Assembly: GCA_938015445.1 (NCBI GenBank)
Contig: CALLPE010000008.1
Coordinates: 1-64,000, forward strand
Direction of reading: 5' to 3'
DNA: 64,000 bases
DNA from: an uncultured Pirellulales bacterium
GTDB taxonomy: Bacteria; Planctomycetota; Planctomycetia; Pirellulales; Thermoguttaceae
Below, one piece after another: positions 54,442-63,739 of the stretch (within the stretch, counting starts at the first letter, position 1; each line of letters starts with the position of its first letter). The notes below the pieces were generated by a model that saw nothing but the letters and a program-made list of their open reading frames with translations, was not told the origin of the DNA and made no database searches. A program made the position numbers and the translations under genes.

Positions 54442-55794
54442 TCATTTTATCAAACGTGCGCGGAGCCAGTTGGCGCGGTCGAGCACGTCGGCCCGATCAG
54501 CGTAATCGACCACCAGTTCCAGGCGCTGCGCGTCATCCAGGGGTACGGAAACCGGCACGGGCCGTTGGCCGCCGCGAATGACTGGGCTGGCCAGCTTCTG
54601 TTTGCCATCCAACAGAACGCGAAACACCACACTGCCCTGCCGACCGGCACAGTCGTCTATTGCCAGCTCGGCCTCGAAGCGACGATACGAGCCATCCAGA
54701 CCGTAAACCAACCGCGCAGCGCTATGCACGCCCAGCCCTTTGGGATACCACTGGCCGGCCGAGCGCAACATCCCGCCCAACACATTGCGGTCTGTGCGAA
54801 AAGGCCACTTCAGCTCCAAGAAGGGCGTATGTTGGTACTCCAGCGGTTCCACGTCCGACAGATACACGGTCCGCCCCCCTAGCGGAATCAGCCCCGCCAG
54901 GTGCTTAGCGTCGGTCGAGAAGGCGGCGCCGGCAGGCACAGTTACCTGCAAGCGTTGATCCACCAGCTCCATGTTGGCGGCCAAAACGCGCGTGCCGTCT
55001 GAAAAGCCGACCAGCACACAGAAGGGCGGACGCTTGACGTTGCGGCGTAAGGCAGGATTGAAAACGACCGCGGCAACTCGCGAACGATCGAGCTTCAGCG
55101 GCCCCAGCTCGGCACGGAAAACAACTTGTTGCTCGGAGACCGCTTCCAACACGCCGGATAGCTCGTCGCCGTTGACCAATACGGCCACATCAGACTGCCC
55201 CGGGGCATAAACCAGTCGGTCCAGAAGCAAGTCGCGTTGCAGCCGATCCACTGGAGGATTGAACACCAGGCCGGCCAGGCACTCTAGCGGCAGGCCTTGC
55301 TGGCCGAACAGGTCCGAGTCGAAGCGTAAGGTTTCGTTTTCGGTGTCCAGCGGCTCGGCGACGAGCAGGCTGCCGTCGGCCAGCACCACCAGCGGCCCGG
55401 CGGAGGGTTCGACCGGCTGGCCCCATTGGACGACTTCGGCAGCGTTGAGAGTCGCGCTGCCTTGCGCGACGGCAAAGTGCCACCGCCACTGTTTATCCGC
55501 GGCGCGCAGCTCGGCCGGTTGCGCCGGCCCGTCGACCGGCAGCAGAAGCCCCGCCGCGGGCAGTCGCGTCTCGGTTTTGGCGGTCGCCCCGTCGTCCTGG
55601 GAAGCCGAGTATGTGGCGTTTGCCGTCGTGTGCGGCTGGTTGGCACGTGCGTCGTCTGCTCGGAGGGACGAGCGGCCCGCCCATTCGAACGCGACCGCCC
55701 ACCAAGCCCACGCAGCGATGGCGGCAGCGACGGCCACGGCAATTGCGGTCCGGCTACCACACGTGCGTGCAGCGACGTTAGTTGCAGTTATCAC
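54442..55794 (-). CDS. Exported NPCBM-domain protein
   Basis: A 450-aa protein with an N-terminal membrane segment (TAIAVAVAAAIAAWAWWAVAF) that makes it exported or anchored. The C-terminal about 150 residues resemble an NPCBM (novel putative carbohydrate-binding) domain: LGVHSAARLVYGLDGSYRRFE, AELAIDDCAGRQGSVVFRVLLDG and the ending LDRANWLRARL. A beta-rich middle (about 100-290) contains two related blocks, LAGLVFNPPVDRLQ and VAAVVFNPALRRN. It probably binds glycans at the surface. It sits 39 bp downstream of the repeat-protein gene and is likely co-transcribed with it. Confidence 0.78.
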   Translation of the reverse strand: MITATNVAARTCGSRTAIAVAVAAAIAAWAWWAVAFEWAGRSSLRADDARANQPHTTANATYSASQDDGATAKTETRLPAAGLLLPVDGPAQPAELRAADKQWRWHFAVAQGSATLNAAEVVQWGQPVEPSAGPLVVLADGSLLVAEPLDTENETLRFDSDLFGQQGLPLECLAGLVFNPPVDRLQRDLLLDRLVYAPGQSDVAVLVNGDELSGVLEAVSEQQVVFRAELGPLKLDRSRVAAVVFNPALRRNVKRPPFCVLVGFSDGTRVLAANMELVDQRLQVTVPAGAAFSTDAKHLAGLIPLGGRTVYLSDVEPLEYQHTPFLELKWPFRTDRNVLGGMLRSAGQWYPKGLGVHSAARLVYGLDGSYRRFEAELAIDDCAGRQGSVVFRVLLDGKQKLASPVIRGGQRPVPVSVPLDDAQRLELVVDYADRADVLDRANWLRARLIK

Positions 55795-55833
55795 GGCTTG
55801 TATGCCCGGGCTACAGCTTGTGAGGCGGCTGGT

Positions 55834-56898
55834 TTAGCGCTGAAAAATGGGCAAACAGTTGTTGGGCATTTGCAAAACCATCAAGCACATGGCTGTGGCG
55901 TACTCCGGGCCGAAGCCAGAGTTCCACGAGCCGTCTTCGCGTTGTCGGGCCAGCAGTTCGTCGCGGACGGCCGGATACCATTTCTCCCAGTATTTTCCGC
56001 CGGCTTGCCAAAAGGCCTGTGCGGCGTAATAGAGGCCGTATTCGTAGTAGTTGCCTTCGCGGCGGACTACTCCTGGGTTGGGAACGAATTGCATCAGGTA
56101 GTCCAGGCCTTTGGCGATTTCCTGGCCCTCGTACACTCCGGCGCCGTACAGGGCGGTGATGGCTGCTGCCGAGCGAGGGAAAGCGCTTTCGCCCCCCTCG
56201 CTAAGCATATACATGAAGCCGCCGTCCGGGTTTTGGCATTTCTTGATGTATTGTATGGCTGTGTCGATGGTCTGCTTGGGCACGTGCAGCCCGGCGTTGC
56301 GCGCTGCTCGCAAGGCCATCACCTGACAAACCGTGACCGAGATGTCGGCGTCGCGTCGCTGGGGATAGTAGCGCCAGCCGCCTTCGGCGTTCTGGCAGTT
56401 GACGATCAGGTTGATAGCTTTGGAAAGCCGCTCGCGCAGGTCGGCCCGCTGCGACATCCCGTAACACTCCGCCAGGAACATAGCAGCGAACCCATGGCCG
56501 TACATCGGTCCGTGGCTAGGCGCGCCTGGGGCGATGATGTAGCCGCTCTGCTCGCAGTTTGCTAGCAGGTAGTCCAGACAGCGGTTGATGTTTGCGCCGT
56601 AAGGGCCGCGACCGGGCGTGCTGCCAGCAGCCAGGAAGGCTGTGCCCACCAGTCCGCAAATCGCTACGTTGCCGCGGTAAGGGCCGGAACCGAACGAGCC
56701 GTCTTCGTGTTGGCGGGAAGCCAGATAGGCCAGCCCCCGCTCAATGGCCTTCTCCGCCGGAGCGATCATCTGCGCGGCAGCTTTCTCTGGGTCCGTCGCG
56801 GCAGCAGAACAATCGCCGGCCAGACGGGGCAGCACCATCACAAAAGCCAACGAAGCGATCGCAACTTTCAGCATGGGGCTGTGGTTTTTGCGGTTCAT
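55834..56898 (-). CDS. Exported prenyltransferase/squalene-oxidase-repeat protein
   Basis: A 354-aa exported protein. Signal about 1-32. The rest is a series of alpha-alpha repeats with the QxxDGSWG-like turns of terpenoid cyclase/alpha-2-macroglobulin-fold repeats: RQHEDGSFGSGP, CQNAEGGWRYYP, CQNPDGGFMYM and RQREDGSWNSGF. No catalytic D-D-T-A-E of cyclases is seen, so a structural or binding role is likely. Repeat proteins of this type are very abundant in planctomycetes. It lies between proS (34 bp upstream) and the NPCBM gene on the same strand. Confidence 0.85.
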   Translation of the reverse strand: MNRKNHSPMLKVAIASLAFVMVLPRLAGDCSAAATDPEKAAAQMIAPAEKAIERGLAYLASRQHEDGSFGSGPYRGNVAICGLVGTAFLAAGSTPGRGPYGANINRCLDYLLANCEQSGYIIAPGAPSHGPMYGHGFAAMFLAECYGMSQRADLRERLSKAINLIVNCQNAEGGWRYYPQRRDADISVTVCQVMALRAARNAGLHVPKQTIDTAIQYIKKCQNPDGGFMYMLSEGGESAFPRSAAAITALYGAGVYEGQEIAKGLDYLMQFVPNPGVVRREGNYYEYGLYYAAQAFWQAGGKYWEKWYPAVRDELLARQREDGSWNSGFGPEYATAMCLMVLQMPNNCLPIFQR

Positions 56899-56932
56899 AT
56901 GGCCGCACTCGTTCGGTCGGGTGGGACTCGGG

Positions 56933-58696
56933 TTATGAGGAGTTGCGGAACTCCCGGAACCGCCTGGCGGTGCGGCGCTCGTCGGCGATCAACTCGGTTA
57001 TTTGTTGGCTGGCGCCGTCCAACGGCAGATGATCGGCTTGGCGCTGCCACCGCCATTTCAATTCCAGTTTACCATCTTTTACGCCGCGTTCGCTGATGAC
57101 CACCCGCAGGGGAATGCCGATCAGGTCGGCATCTTTGAATTTCACCCCGGCGCGGCAATCGCGATCGTCCAGCAACACTTCGACCCCGGCGGCCTGAAGC
57201 TGCTGGTACAGGTCTTGGGCGGCCTGCCACGTCGGCTCGTGGGCCACATTCAGCGGCAGCAGCAGCACTTCATAAGGCGCAAGGCTGATAGGCCAGATTA
57301 TTCCGTTGTCATCGTGGCAGGTCTCGATCAGTGCCGCCACGATGCGGTTAATGCCAATGCCGTAGCAGCCCATGATGATGGTTTGTTGTCGCTCGTTGGC
57401 GTCGAGGAAGGTGGCTCCCAACGCTTCGGAGTACTTTGTGCCGAGCTTGAAGACGTGCCCTACTTCGATGGCCTGGTGCAGCCGCACGACGCTGCTACAG
57501 CGTGGGCAAGGGTCGCCATCGACGGCGTTGCGCAGATCGGCGAAGGCGTCCACGGCGAAGTCGCGGCCGAGGTTTACGCCCGTCAGATGCGCATCGGCTG
57601 CGTTAGCGCCGGTGACGGCGTTGACTACGCACTGCACATCGCGATCGGCGAAGATGGGCACCTTCTGTGCCAGCCCGACCGGCCCAGCAAAACCCACCGG
57701 TGCGCCGGTGACTTGTTGGATCACTTCCGGCGGGGCCAGCCCCACGGTACTTGCCCGGCATTGCCGTCGAATTTTGCCCTCGTTGGCGTCGTGATCGCCG
57801 CGAATCAGTATGGCCACCGGTCTGTCATCGGCCAGATAGATAAGTGTCTTAATCATCTGCTTCGGGGTGCAGCCCAGGAAGTTGCTTACTTGTTCGATGG
57901 TAGAAGCCCCTGGGGTGGGAACTTGCCGCAGCGGCTCCGGGGAGACGTTTGGTTTGGAAAAATCGCGGGCGCCGACTTCGGCGCGTTCCTGATTGGCGGC
58001 GTATCCGCACTCTGCGCAGTGCAGCACGACATCTTCGCCGTTCGGGGCCAGGACCATGAACTCGTGGCTGGCTTCGCCGCCAATGGGGCCGCTTTCGGCC
58101 TCGACGGCCAAGTATTTCAGTCCGCAGCGGTCGAAAATCCGGCAGTACGCCTTATACATCAGTTGGTAGCTGTGGTTCAGCCCCTCCAGCGAGGCGTCGA
58201 AGCTGTAGGCGTCTTTCATCAAGAATTCGCTGGTGCGCAATACGCCGAAGCGCGGCCGTTCCTCGTTGCGGAACTTGGTCTGAATCTGGTACAGCGTAAT
58301 GGGCATCTGCCGGTAAGAGGAGATATGGTGGGCGACCAGGTCGGTGATGACTTCCTCGTGAGTGGGGCCTAGGGCGACGTTGATTTTCCGGTTCTGCCGT
58401 TTGAGACTAAACTGTATCAACACATCGCCGAAGGCCGCCACTCGGCCGCTCCGCTCCCAAAGCGACAGCGGCGACAGGGCCGGCATCAACAGCTCTATGG
58501 CTCCGGCGGCATCCATTTCCTGTCGCACGATCTGCTCGGCTTTGCGCAGCGCCCGCAACCCCAGCGGCAAATATGTATAAGCCCCTGCCATTACTTGACT
58601 TATCAAACCGGCCCGAAGCATCAGAATATGGCTGGGGATTTCGGCCCCCTCGGGCGTTTCCTTCATGGTGGGGATGAAAGTCTTGCTCCAAAGCAT
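56933..58696 (-). CDS. proS: Prolyl-tRNA synthetase (bacterial type)
   Basis: Charges tRNA-Pro. The 587-aa class II synthetase has the motif-2 region [24 protein letters not shown], an insertion (editing-type) domain after about residue 220 (TKSLIY-like [13 protein letters not shown]...), motif-3 [16 protein letters not shown] and a C-terminal anticodon domain ([20 protein letters not shown]). The size fits the long bacterial ProS. A longer frame starts at TTG 58711, but ATG at 58696 is preferred. It is first of a co-oriented run proS, repeat protein, NPCBM protein. Confidence 0.93.
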   Translation of the reverse strand: MLWSKTFIPTMKETPEGAEIPSHILMLRAGLISQVMAGAYTYLPLGLRALRKAEQIVRQEMDAAGAIELLMPALSPLSLWERSGRVAAFGDVLIQFSLKRQNRKINVALGPTHEEVITDLVAHHISSYRQMPITLYQIQTKFRNEERPRFGVLRTSEFLMKDAYSFDASLEGLNHSYQLMYKAYCRIFDRCGLKYLAVEAESGPIGGEASHEFMVLAPNGEDVVLHCAECGYAANQERAEVGARDFSKPNVSPEPLRQVPTPGASTIEQVSNFLGCTPKQMIKTLIYLADDRPVAILIRGDHDANEGKIRRQCRASTVGLAPPEVIQQVTGAPVGFAGPVGLAQKVPIFADRDVQCVVNAVTGANAADAHLTGVNLGRDFAVDAFADLRNAVDGDPCPRCSSVVRLHQAIEVGHVFKLGTKYSEALGATFLDANERQQTIIMGCYGIGINRIVAALIETCHDDNGIIWPISLAPYEVLLLPLNVAHEPTWQAAQDLYQQLQAAGVEVLLDDRDCRAGVKFKDADLIGIPLRVVISERGVKDGKLELKWRWQRQADHLPLDGASQQITELIADERRTARRFREFRNSS

Positions 58697-59120
58697 GGCA
58701 ATCTCGCACAAATCAGGTTGATTTGCTAGCTACAGAAAGCAAGCATTTTACAGTGTTGCGATGGCAAATGCACGGGCGGTGCAAGTCAAGCTAAGGCGAT
58801 TTGAGGGCGCCTCGGCCTGAGGCTGTTTGAGGGTGCCTCGGGCTGAGGCGATTTGAGGGCGCCTCGGGCCAAGGCGGTTTGAGGGCGCCTCGGCCTGAGG
58901 TGGTTTGAGGGTGCCTCCGCACGCTTTTGCCATGGGCAAGCCACTTGTACCGTCGGGGAAGCACACCTACAATGCAAACGTACAATAACAATAACAGTTT
59001 TGATCTAACCACCGGCGCCGCAATTGCGCCTGTCTGTTCTGGCGGGATGGGTGTGCACTTGTCACCGGCAGCCGAGCAGTCAATTCCCGTCGGTCGAAGC
59101 CTTCTGACGAAAGCAGCAGG
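58697..59120. other. Divergent region proS/yhaM with tandem palindromic repeats
   Basis: About 420 bp; it carries the 26-bp tandem repeat array listed separately and must hold both divergent promoters. No gene is supported. Confidence 0.6.
58795..58924. repeat. 26-bp tandem repeat, five copies
   Basis: The unit GGCGATTTGAGGGCGCCTCG plus six bases (GCCTGA) begins at 58795, 58821, 58847, 58873 and 58899, with exact 26-bp spacing and 1-5 differences per copy. The fifth copy degrades at its end. Each unit carries the palindromic core GCCTCGGCCTGAGGC, so a transcript could fold into a series of short stems. The period is not a multiple of three, which argues against coding. Confidence 0.95.
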
Positions 59121-60095
59121 ATGACTCGCCGGTACATAAACCAAATCGGTCCAGAGGAAAAAATCGACCAGGTATTTCGCGTCGGGGCAAAACAGCTCAG
59201 ACCGAACCGCAATGGCAATTTGTACTTGCAACTGGAGCTGACTGACCGTACCGGTTCGATCGAAGCCCGCATGTGGAACGCCACCGAAGGGCTTTACCGC
59301 TCGTTCGACAACGGCGACTACCTGCGCGTGCAAGGGGCTACCCAACTGTTCCAGGGCGCGTTGCAGCTCATCGCCAGCAGCATCAGCCGGGTAGATCCGG
59401 CGGAGGTCGACCCGGCCGACTTCGCACCCAGCGGCGAAGTGCCTATCGACCGGCTTGTGGCCCGCTTGAGTCAGATGCTCCGCAGCATGAGCAATCCACA
59501 TCTGCGCAACTTGGCCGAATGCTTCCTCATCGACGAGACACTGATGAACAAGCTGGCCGAGGCACCGGCCGGGATCAAACACCATCACGCTTATCCGGGC
59601 GGACTGCTGGAGCACATCGTCAACCTTATGGAAGTTGTGCTGCGCGTGGCTCCCTGCTATCCGCAGGTAGATCGAGACCTGCTGTTGATGGGCGCCTTCC
59701 TGCACGACCTGGGCAAGGTGGACGAATTGTGCTACCAGCGCGAGTACGCCTATTCGGACGAGGGGCAGTTGGTCGGCCACCTGGTGATGGGTGTATGCCT
59801 GCTGGAGTCGAAGCTGGCCGAAGTAGAAAAGCTCGCCGGTGAGCCAGTGCCCGCCGAAACCGCCCTGCGACTGAAGCACATGCTGGTAAGCCACCATGGC
59901 CAGTACGACTACGGCAGCCCAAAACTTCCTATGACCCTGGAAGCAGTGGCTTTGTACTGTCTGGACAATCTGGATTCGAAAATCAACTGTTTCGCCCAAC
60001 TGATGCGCGAAGACCCCAACGTGGGCAGCACCTGGACGAACTATCACACCGCGCTAGGCCGCAAACTATTCAAAGGCCAGCAAGACGAGGCTTAA
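59121..60095 (+). CDS. yhaM: 3'-5' exoribonuclease YhaM-type (OB + HD domain)
   Basis: A 324-aa RNase/phosphodiesterase of the YhaM family: N-terminal OB domain (about 15-100, LYLQLELTDRTGSIEARMWN) and an HD domain with HHHAYPGGLLEHIVNL, FLHDLGKVDEL and SHHGQYDYGSP, which together carry metal-binding His and Asp residues. YhaM trims RNA 3' ends and degrades single-stranded DNA or RNA in Bacillus. Its stop TAA overlaps the rnr ATG (TAATG), so the two are translationally coupled. A 26-bp repeat array lies upstream. Confidence 0.85.
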   Translation: MTRRYINQIGPEEKIDQVFRVGAKQLRPNRNGNLYLQLELTDRTGSIEARMWNATEGLYRSFDNGDYLRVQGATQLFQGALQLIASSISRVDPAEVDPADFAPSGEVPIDRLVARLSQMLRSMSNPHLRNLAECFLIDETLMNKLAEAPAGIKHHHAYPGGLLEHIVNLMEVVLRVAPCYPQVDRDLLLMGAFLHDLGKVDELCYQREYAYSDEGQLVGHLVMGVCLLESKLAEVEKLAGEPVPAETALRLKHMLVSHHGQYDYGSPKLPMTLEAVALYCLDNLDSKINCFAQLMREDPNVGSTWTNYHTALGRKLFKGQQDEA

Positions 60096-62371
60096 TGGAC
60101 AACAATCAACTGGAACAAGCAATTCTGGAGCTGGTCGGCCGACCTGGCTACCAAGCGATCAAGCCCCGGGCGATTGCCCGCAGGCTGCAAATGGATGGCG
60201 AGCAGGCCAAGGCCGTAAAACAGGCTGTAAAGCGTTTGGTGCGGCAGCGGGTGCTGGCTTACGATGCGGGACACCGCGTGCGGCTGGCCGCGGCCGGCGG
60301 TCAGCAGCGGGGCTGCGTAGTGGGGGTCTTCCAGCGGACGTCCAAAGGTTACGGATTCGTCCGACCGCGCAACGGCCCCCCCAGCGCCGAAGTGGAAGAC
60401 ATCTACATCCCTGCCCGAAAAGCCGGCGACGCCGCTACCGGCGATCTGGTACTGGTAAAGGTAGGTCGTCGACGCAAGCAGGAACCTGGCCCGCGCGGCC
60501 AGATCATCGAAATCCTGGAACGTCAAACCAATCGCTTCGTAGGCACATATTTCGAGGCCGGCGGTTCGGCCTACGTGCAGGTCGATGGCACGGTGTTCGC
60601 TCAGCCGGTGTACGTCGGCGATCCCGGCGCCAAGAATGTCCGTCGGGACGACAAAGTGGTCATCGAAATGATCCGCTTTCCCTCGCCGGCGCGCGAGGGC
60701 GAAGCCGTGATCGTCGAAGTGCTGGGGCCGCGCGGCAAGCCAGGCGTGGATACTCTGTCGGTCATCCGGCAGTTCGACCTGCCGGAGGCTTTCGCCCTCG
60801 ACGCCCTGGAGGAAGCCCGCGCCGCAGCCGCACAGTTCCGCGAGTCGGTTCCCGACGACCGCCTGGACCTGACCGCCGAGACCATAATCACCATCGACCC
60901 GATCGACGCCCGGGACTTCGACGACGCCATTTCGCTGGTACAGACCGAGCATGGCAACTGGCGGCTGGGAGTCCACATCGCCGACGTTGCCTACTTCGTC
61001 CGCCCCGACTCGGCGCTAGACCGCGAGGCCCGCAACCGCGGCACCAGCGTGTATCTGCCCGATCGCGTCATCCCCATGCTGCCAGAGTTGATTTCCAACG
61101 GGCTGGCCAGCTTGCAGCCGGGAAAGCTGCGCTACGCCAAATCGGTTTTCATGGACTTCACGCCCGAGGCAGTACCGCTAGGCGCCGAGATGCGATCCTC
61201 GGTCATCCGCAGCACCAAACGGCTGACCTACGAGCAGGTGGACGAGTTCTTGGCCGACCCCGAAACTGGCAAGAAACAATTGGGGGCCAAAGTGGCCGCC
61301 TTGCTGCGGCGGATGCACACCTTGGCCATGACCATGCGGCGGCGGCGAATGGAACTGGGCGCGCTGGAATTGACGATGCCGGAGGTGAAGATCGATTTAG
61401 ACACTTCAGGCCGGGTAGTCGGGGCGCACGTAGTCCCCTACACCGAAAGCCACCAGATCATCGAAGAGTTCATGCTGGCGGCCAACCAGGCAGTGGCCCA
61501 ATTGTTGAGCCAGCGCGGAATCCCCTTCCTGCGCCGCATCCACCCGCCGCCTGCGCCGCACAAGCTCCGCGCGTTGGGCGAGTTTGTCAAAGACCTAGGA
61601 CTGGACGCCGACGACCTGCGCAGCCGCTTCGAACTACAGCGCCTGCTGCGCTCTGTGGCCGGAACGCCGCATCAGTACGCCGTTAATTATGCAGTGTTGC
61701 GGGCGATGCAGCGGGCCATCTACGGTCCGGAAGACGAAGGCCACTATGCCCTGGCTACCGAATGCTATTGTCATTTCACCTCGCCCATACGCCGCTATCC
61801 CGATCTGACCGTCCACCGCTTGTTCGACACCCTGCTGACCGGCCGAAAGCCTCGCAGCGACATCGAAGAACTGGCAGCCCTGGGCCGCCACTGCTCCCAG
61901 CGCGAACAACGCGCCGAAGCTGCCGAGCGAGACTTGACCAAGCTGAAACTGCTGGCCTACTTTGCCGACCGGATCGGCGAGGAAATGGACGCCGTGATCA
62001 CCGGCGTGGAAGGCTTTGGACTTTTCGTCCAAGGCGTGCATTTGCCCGCCGAGGGGCTTGTCCACGTCGATTCACTCTCGGATGATTACTATCGACTCGA
62101 CCGCACCACCCATACCCTGGAAGGCTATCGCAGCGGGAATCGTTTCCGATTGGGTGATGTGGTTCGGGTAGCCGTGGCCCACGTCGACCTGGAACGCCGT
62201 GAGCTTGACTTCCGCCTGGTGCAACCCAAACAAATCATTAGGTCCCCACAACGGCGATCCACCGCGGGAAACGGCGCCGCCGAGCTGTACGCCGCGCGGT
62301 CCAAAGCCGCCAAACAGGTAACTCGAAAGAAAACTGCCCGGCGCGCCGCCGCCCGCAAACGCAAACGCTGA
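60095..62371 (+). CDS. rnr: Ribonuclease R
   Basis: A processive 3'-5' exoribonuclease that degrades structured RNA. The 758-aa protein has an N-terminal winged-helix (about 1-65), cold-shock-type OB domains (about 70-220, GVFQRTSKGYGFV), the RNB catalytic domain with TIDPIDARDFDDAISL (the catalytic Asp cluster), YAKSVFMDFTPEAVP, and SPIRRYPDLTVHRLF, then an S1 domain (MDAVITGVEGFGLFV). The C-terminus is Lys/Arg-rich (KRKR). It is coupled to yhaM by a TAATG overlap, forming an RNA-decay operon. Confidence 0.95.
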   Translation: MDNNQLEQAILELVGRPGYQAIKPRAIARRLQMDGEQAKAVKQAVKRLVRQRVLAYDAGHRVRLAAAGGQQRGCVVGVFQRTSKGYGFVRPRNGPPSAEVEDIYIPARKAGDAATGDLVLVKVGRRRKQEPGPRGQIIEILERQTNRFVGTYFEAGGSAYVQVDGTVFAQPVYVGDPGAKNVRRDDKVVIEMIRFPSPAREGEAVIVEVLGPRGKPGVDTLSVIRQFDLPEAFALDALEEARAAAAQFRESVPDDRLDLTAETIITIDPIDARDFDDAISLVQTEHGNWRLGVHIADVAYFVRPDSALDREARNRGTSVYLPDRVIPMLPELISNGLASLQPGKLRYAKSVFMDFTPEAVPLGAEMRSSVIRSTKRLTYEQVDEFLADPETGKKQLGAKVAALLRRMHTLAMTMRRRRMELGALELTMPEVKIDLDTSGRVVGAHVVPYTESHQIIEEFMLAANQAVAQLLSQRGIPFLRRIHPPPAPHKLRALGEFVKDLGLDADDLRSRFELQRLLRSVAGTPHQYAVNYAVLRAMQRAIYGPEDEGHYALATECYCHFTSPIRRYPDLTVHRLFDTLLTGRKPRSDIEELAALGRHCSQREQRAEAAERDLTKLKLLAYFADRIGEEMDAVITGVEGFGLFVQGVHLPAEGLVHVDSLSDDYYRLDRTTHTLEGYRSGNRFRLGDVVRVAVAHVDLERRELDFRLVQPKQIIRSPQRRSTAGNGAAELYAARSKAAKQVTRKKTARRAAARKRKR

Positions 62372-62506
62372 GCCGTACGGTGCCAAAACTGCCCAGGACG
62401 CCCGTGGGGCGCGTGCGATTGCCCGCACAAATGCCGTGCTGGGAACCGCCCGGCGACTTGCCGCCGCAGTTCCCGCCCCGCAAATCAGACTGCTTAAGCA
62501 TAGAGG

Positions 62507-63088
62507 ATGCCAACCAACATGATCTCCTGGCTCCGCAACGTGGTGTCCGCAGTCAGCACCACCGCCAGTGCGCTGGCGGCCAGTTTGCGTTGGTGGTTGA
62601 GGACTTACGCTCCTCAGCGCGGAACGTTCACCGAGCAATACGAGTATCCAGAGCTTCCCTTGCGGGTCGCTTCGAGGTATCGCGGATTCCATCGCTACGA
62701 TCTGACAAGCTGCATTGCTTGCGAACGCTGCGCCCGCGATTGCCCAGCCGAGTGCATCTACATCAGCAAGTACCGTCCGCCGGGCCAAAAGACCTTCCAG
62801 GTCACCAGCTTTGTCATCGATTACAGCAAGTGCATGTTTTGCGGAATCTGCACCGAGTCGTGCCCGATGGACTGCATCTTCATGGGCGCCGCGTACAACC
62901 TGAGCTGTTACAGTCGGGAAGGGTGCGTAGTAGATTTTGCTCGGCTTCCGCCGGAAATCGCCTGGGGCCGGGCATCGCTGAACCCCACAGCGGTGGCTTT
63001 ATCGAAACTTCTGACCGGCCCGGCGCATCCCGATCCCCGCTCCGCCAGCGCCGAACCGGCTGGCCCACCGCCCAGTGCCGCCGGCTGA
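62507..63088 (+). CDS. nuoI: NADH-quinone oxidoreductase subunit I (NuoI-like)
   Basis: An electron-transfer subunit of complex I with two [4Fe-4S] clusters: CIACERCARDCP and CMFCGICTESCP. The 193-aa length is normal. The N-terminus has a hydrophobic helix before the first cluster, and the C-terminal 30 residues are Pro/Ala/Ser-rich and unusual. The frame starts at ATG 62507, but GAGG directly abuts it; the in-frame ATG at 62519 is better spaced (12 nt) and may be used. No other nuo gene is in the window, so the complex I genes are not all in one operon or this is a stand-alone paralogue. Confidence 0.82.
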   Translation: MPTNMISWLRNVVSAVSTTASALAASLRWWLRTYAPQRGTFTEQYEYPELPLRVASRYRGFHRYDLTSCIACERCARDCPAECIYISKYRPPGQKTFQVTSFVIDYSKCMFCGICTESCPMDCIFMGAAYNLSCYSREGCVVDFARLPPEIAWGRASLNPTAVALSKLLTGPAHPDPRSASAEPAGPPPSAAG

Positions 63089-63739
63089 CGTGCCAAGGGG
63101 AGTTTTTGGGGCAGCCCATACTTGCCGGCAGGTTGCGCCGAGACTGCTATGGTCGCACACCATCTGCGGCGACAATGCTTATGGCAAAACGTGGCAGCGG
63201 CGCAGTTGAGCCAACATCTCAAGACGACCAGCACGCCATAAGATGGGATGTCTGGGCGCTATAGGAAATGCGAACAAAGCGTGCGTCGTCCGCGTAGATT
63301 CTGCGCAACCGGTAAAATCCACACAACCGGATTATATTCCACAATCGGAATCGCCGAATGATAGGAGAGCCGAGGTAGCAGCCGGGCAGCCATGCTGCGC
63401 CGGGCCAAGAGCACATCAGTCGTCTTGACGGCTGCTTCCGGCTGGGCACGACGGCGATGACGGGCGGTTATGACTTCGCCTTGCCCCGCAGCGGCGGCGG
63501 GCGAACTTGCCAGCACGGCGCCCCGTGCACCAGAGAACTGTCAGCTTTCGGGTTTAGAACGCTCCTTTCGGGTTTAAAACGGTCTTTTTGGGTTTAGAAC
63601 GCTCCACTGGTTGGGTTTGGAATACCCCACTGATTGGGTTTAGCAGACTCCCCTGGGCAGAGATCACTTCAGCCAAGCGACGTGTAAGCGCTGGATAGCA
63701 ATCGCGGGTGAACATGTGTCTGCCGAAAAAGGATTGGCC
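63089..63739. other. Intergenic region with degenerate tandem repeat
   Basis: About 650 bp. It contains the degenerate 20-25 bp repeat listed separately; nothing else coding is supported. Confidence 0.5.
63546..63653. repeat. Degenerate 20-25 bp tandem repeat (GGGTTTAGAAC type)
   Basis: Five diverged units with a common TTGGGTTTAGA/TCGGGTTTAGA core: 63546-63565, 63566-63585, 63586-63605 (20 bp each), then 63606-63628 and 63629-63653 (longer and more diverged). It lies 87 bp before the next start codon. Confidence 0.8.

Noticed and set aside
57002-58372. A 456-codon plus-strand frame
   Set aside because: Antisense to proS; the proS motifs make the minus strand the coding one.
58795-58924. 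CRISPR array
   Set aside because: Units are directly adjacent with no unique spacers and there are no cas genes nearby.
58791-60047. A 418-codon minus-strand frame including the 26-bp repeats
   Set aside because: Antisense to yhaM, and the 26-bp repeat period shifts phase, so the peptide repeat is an artefact.
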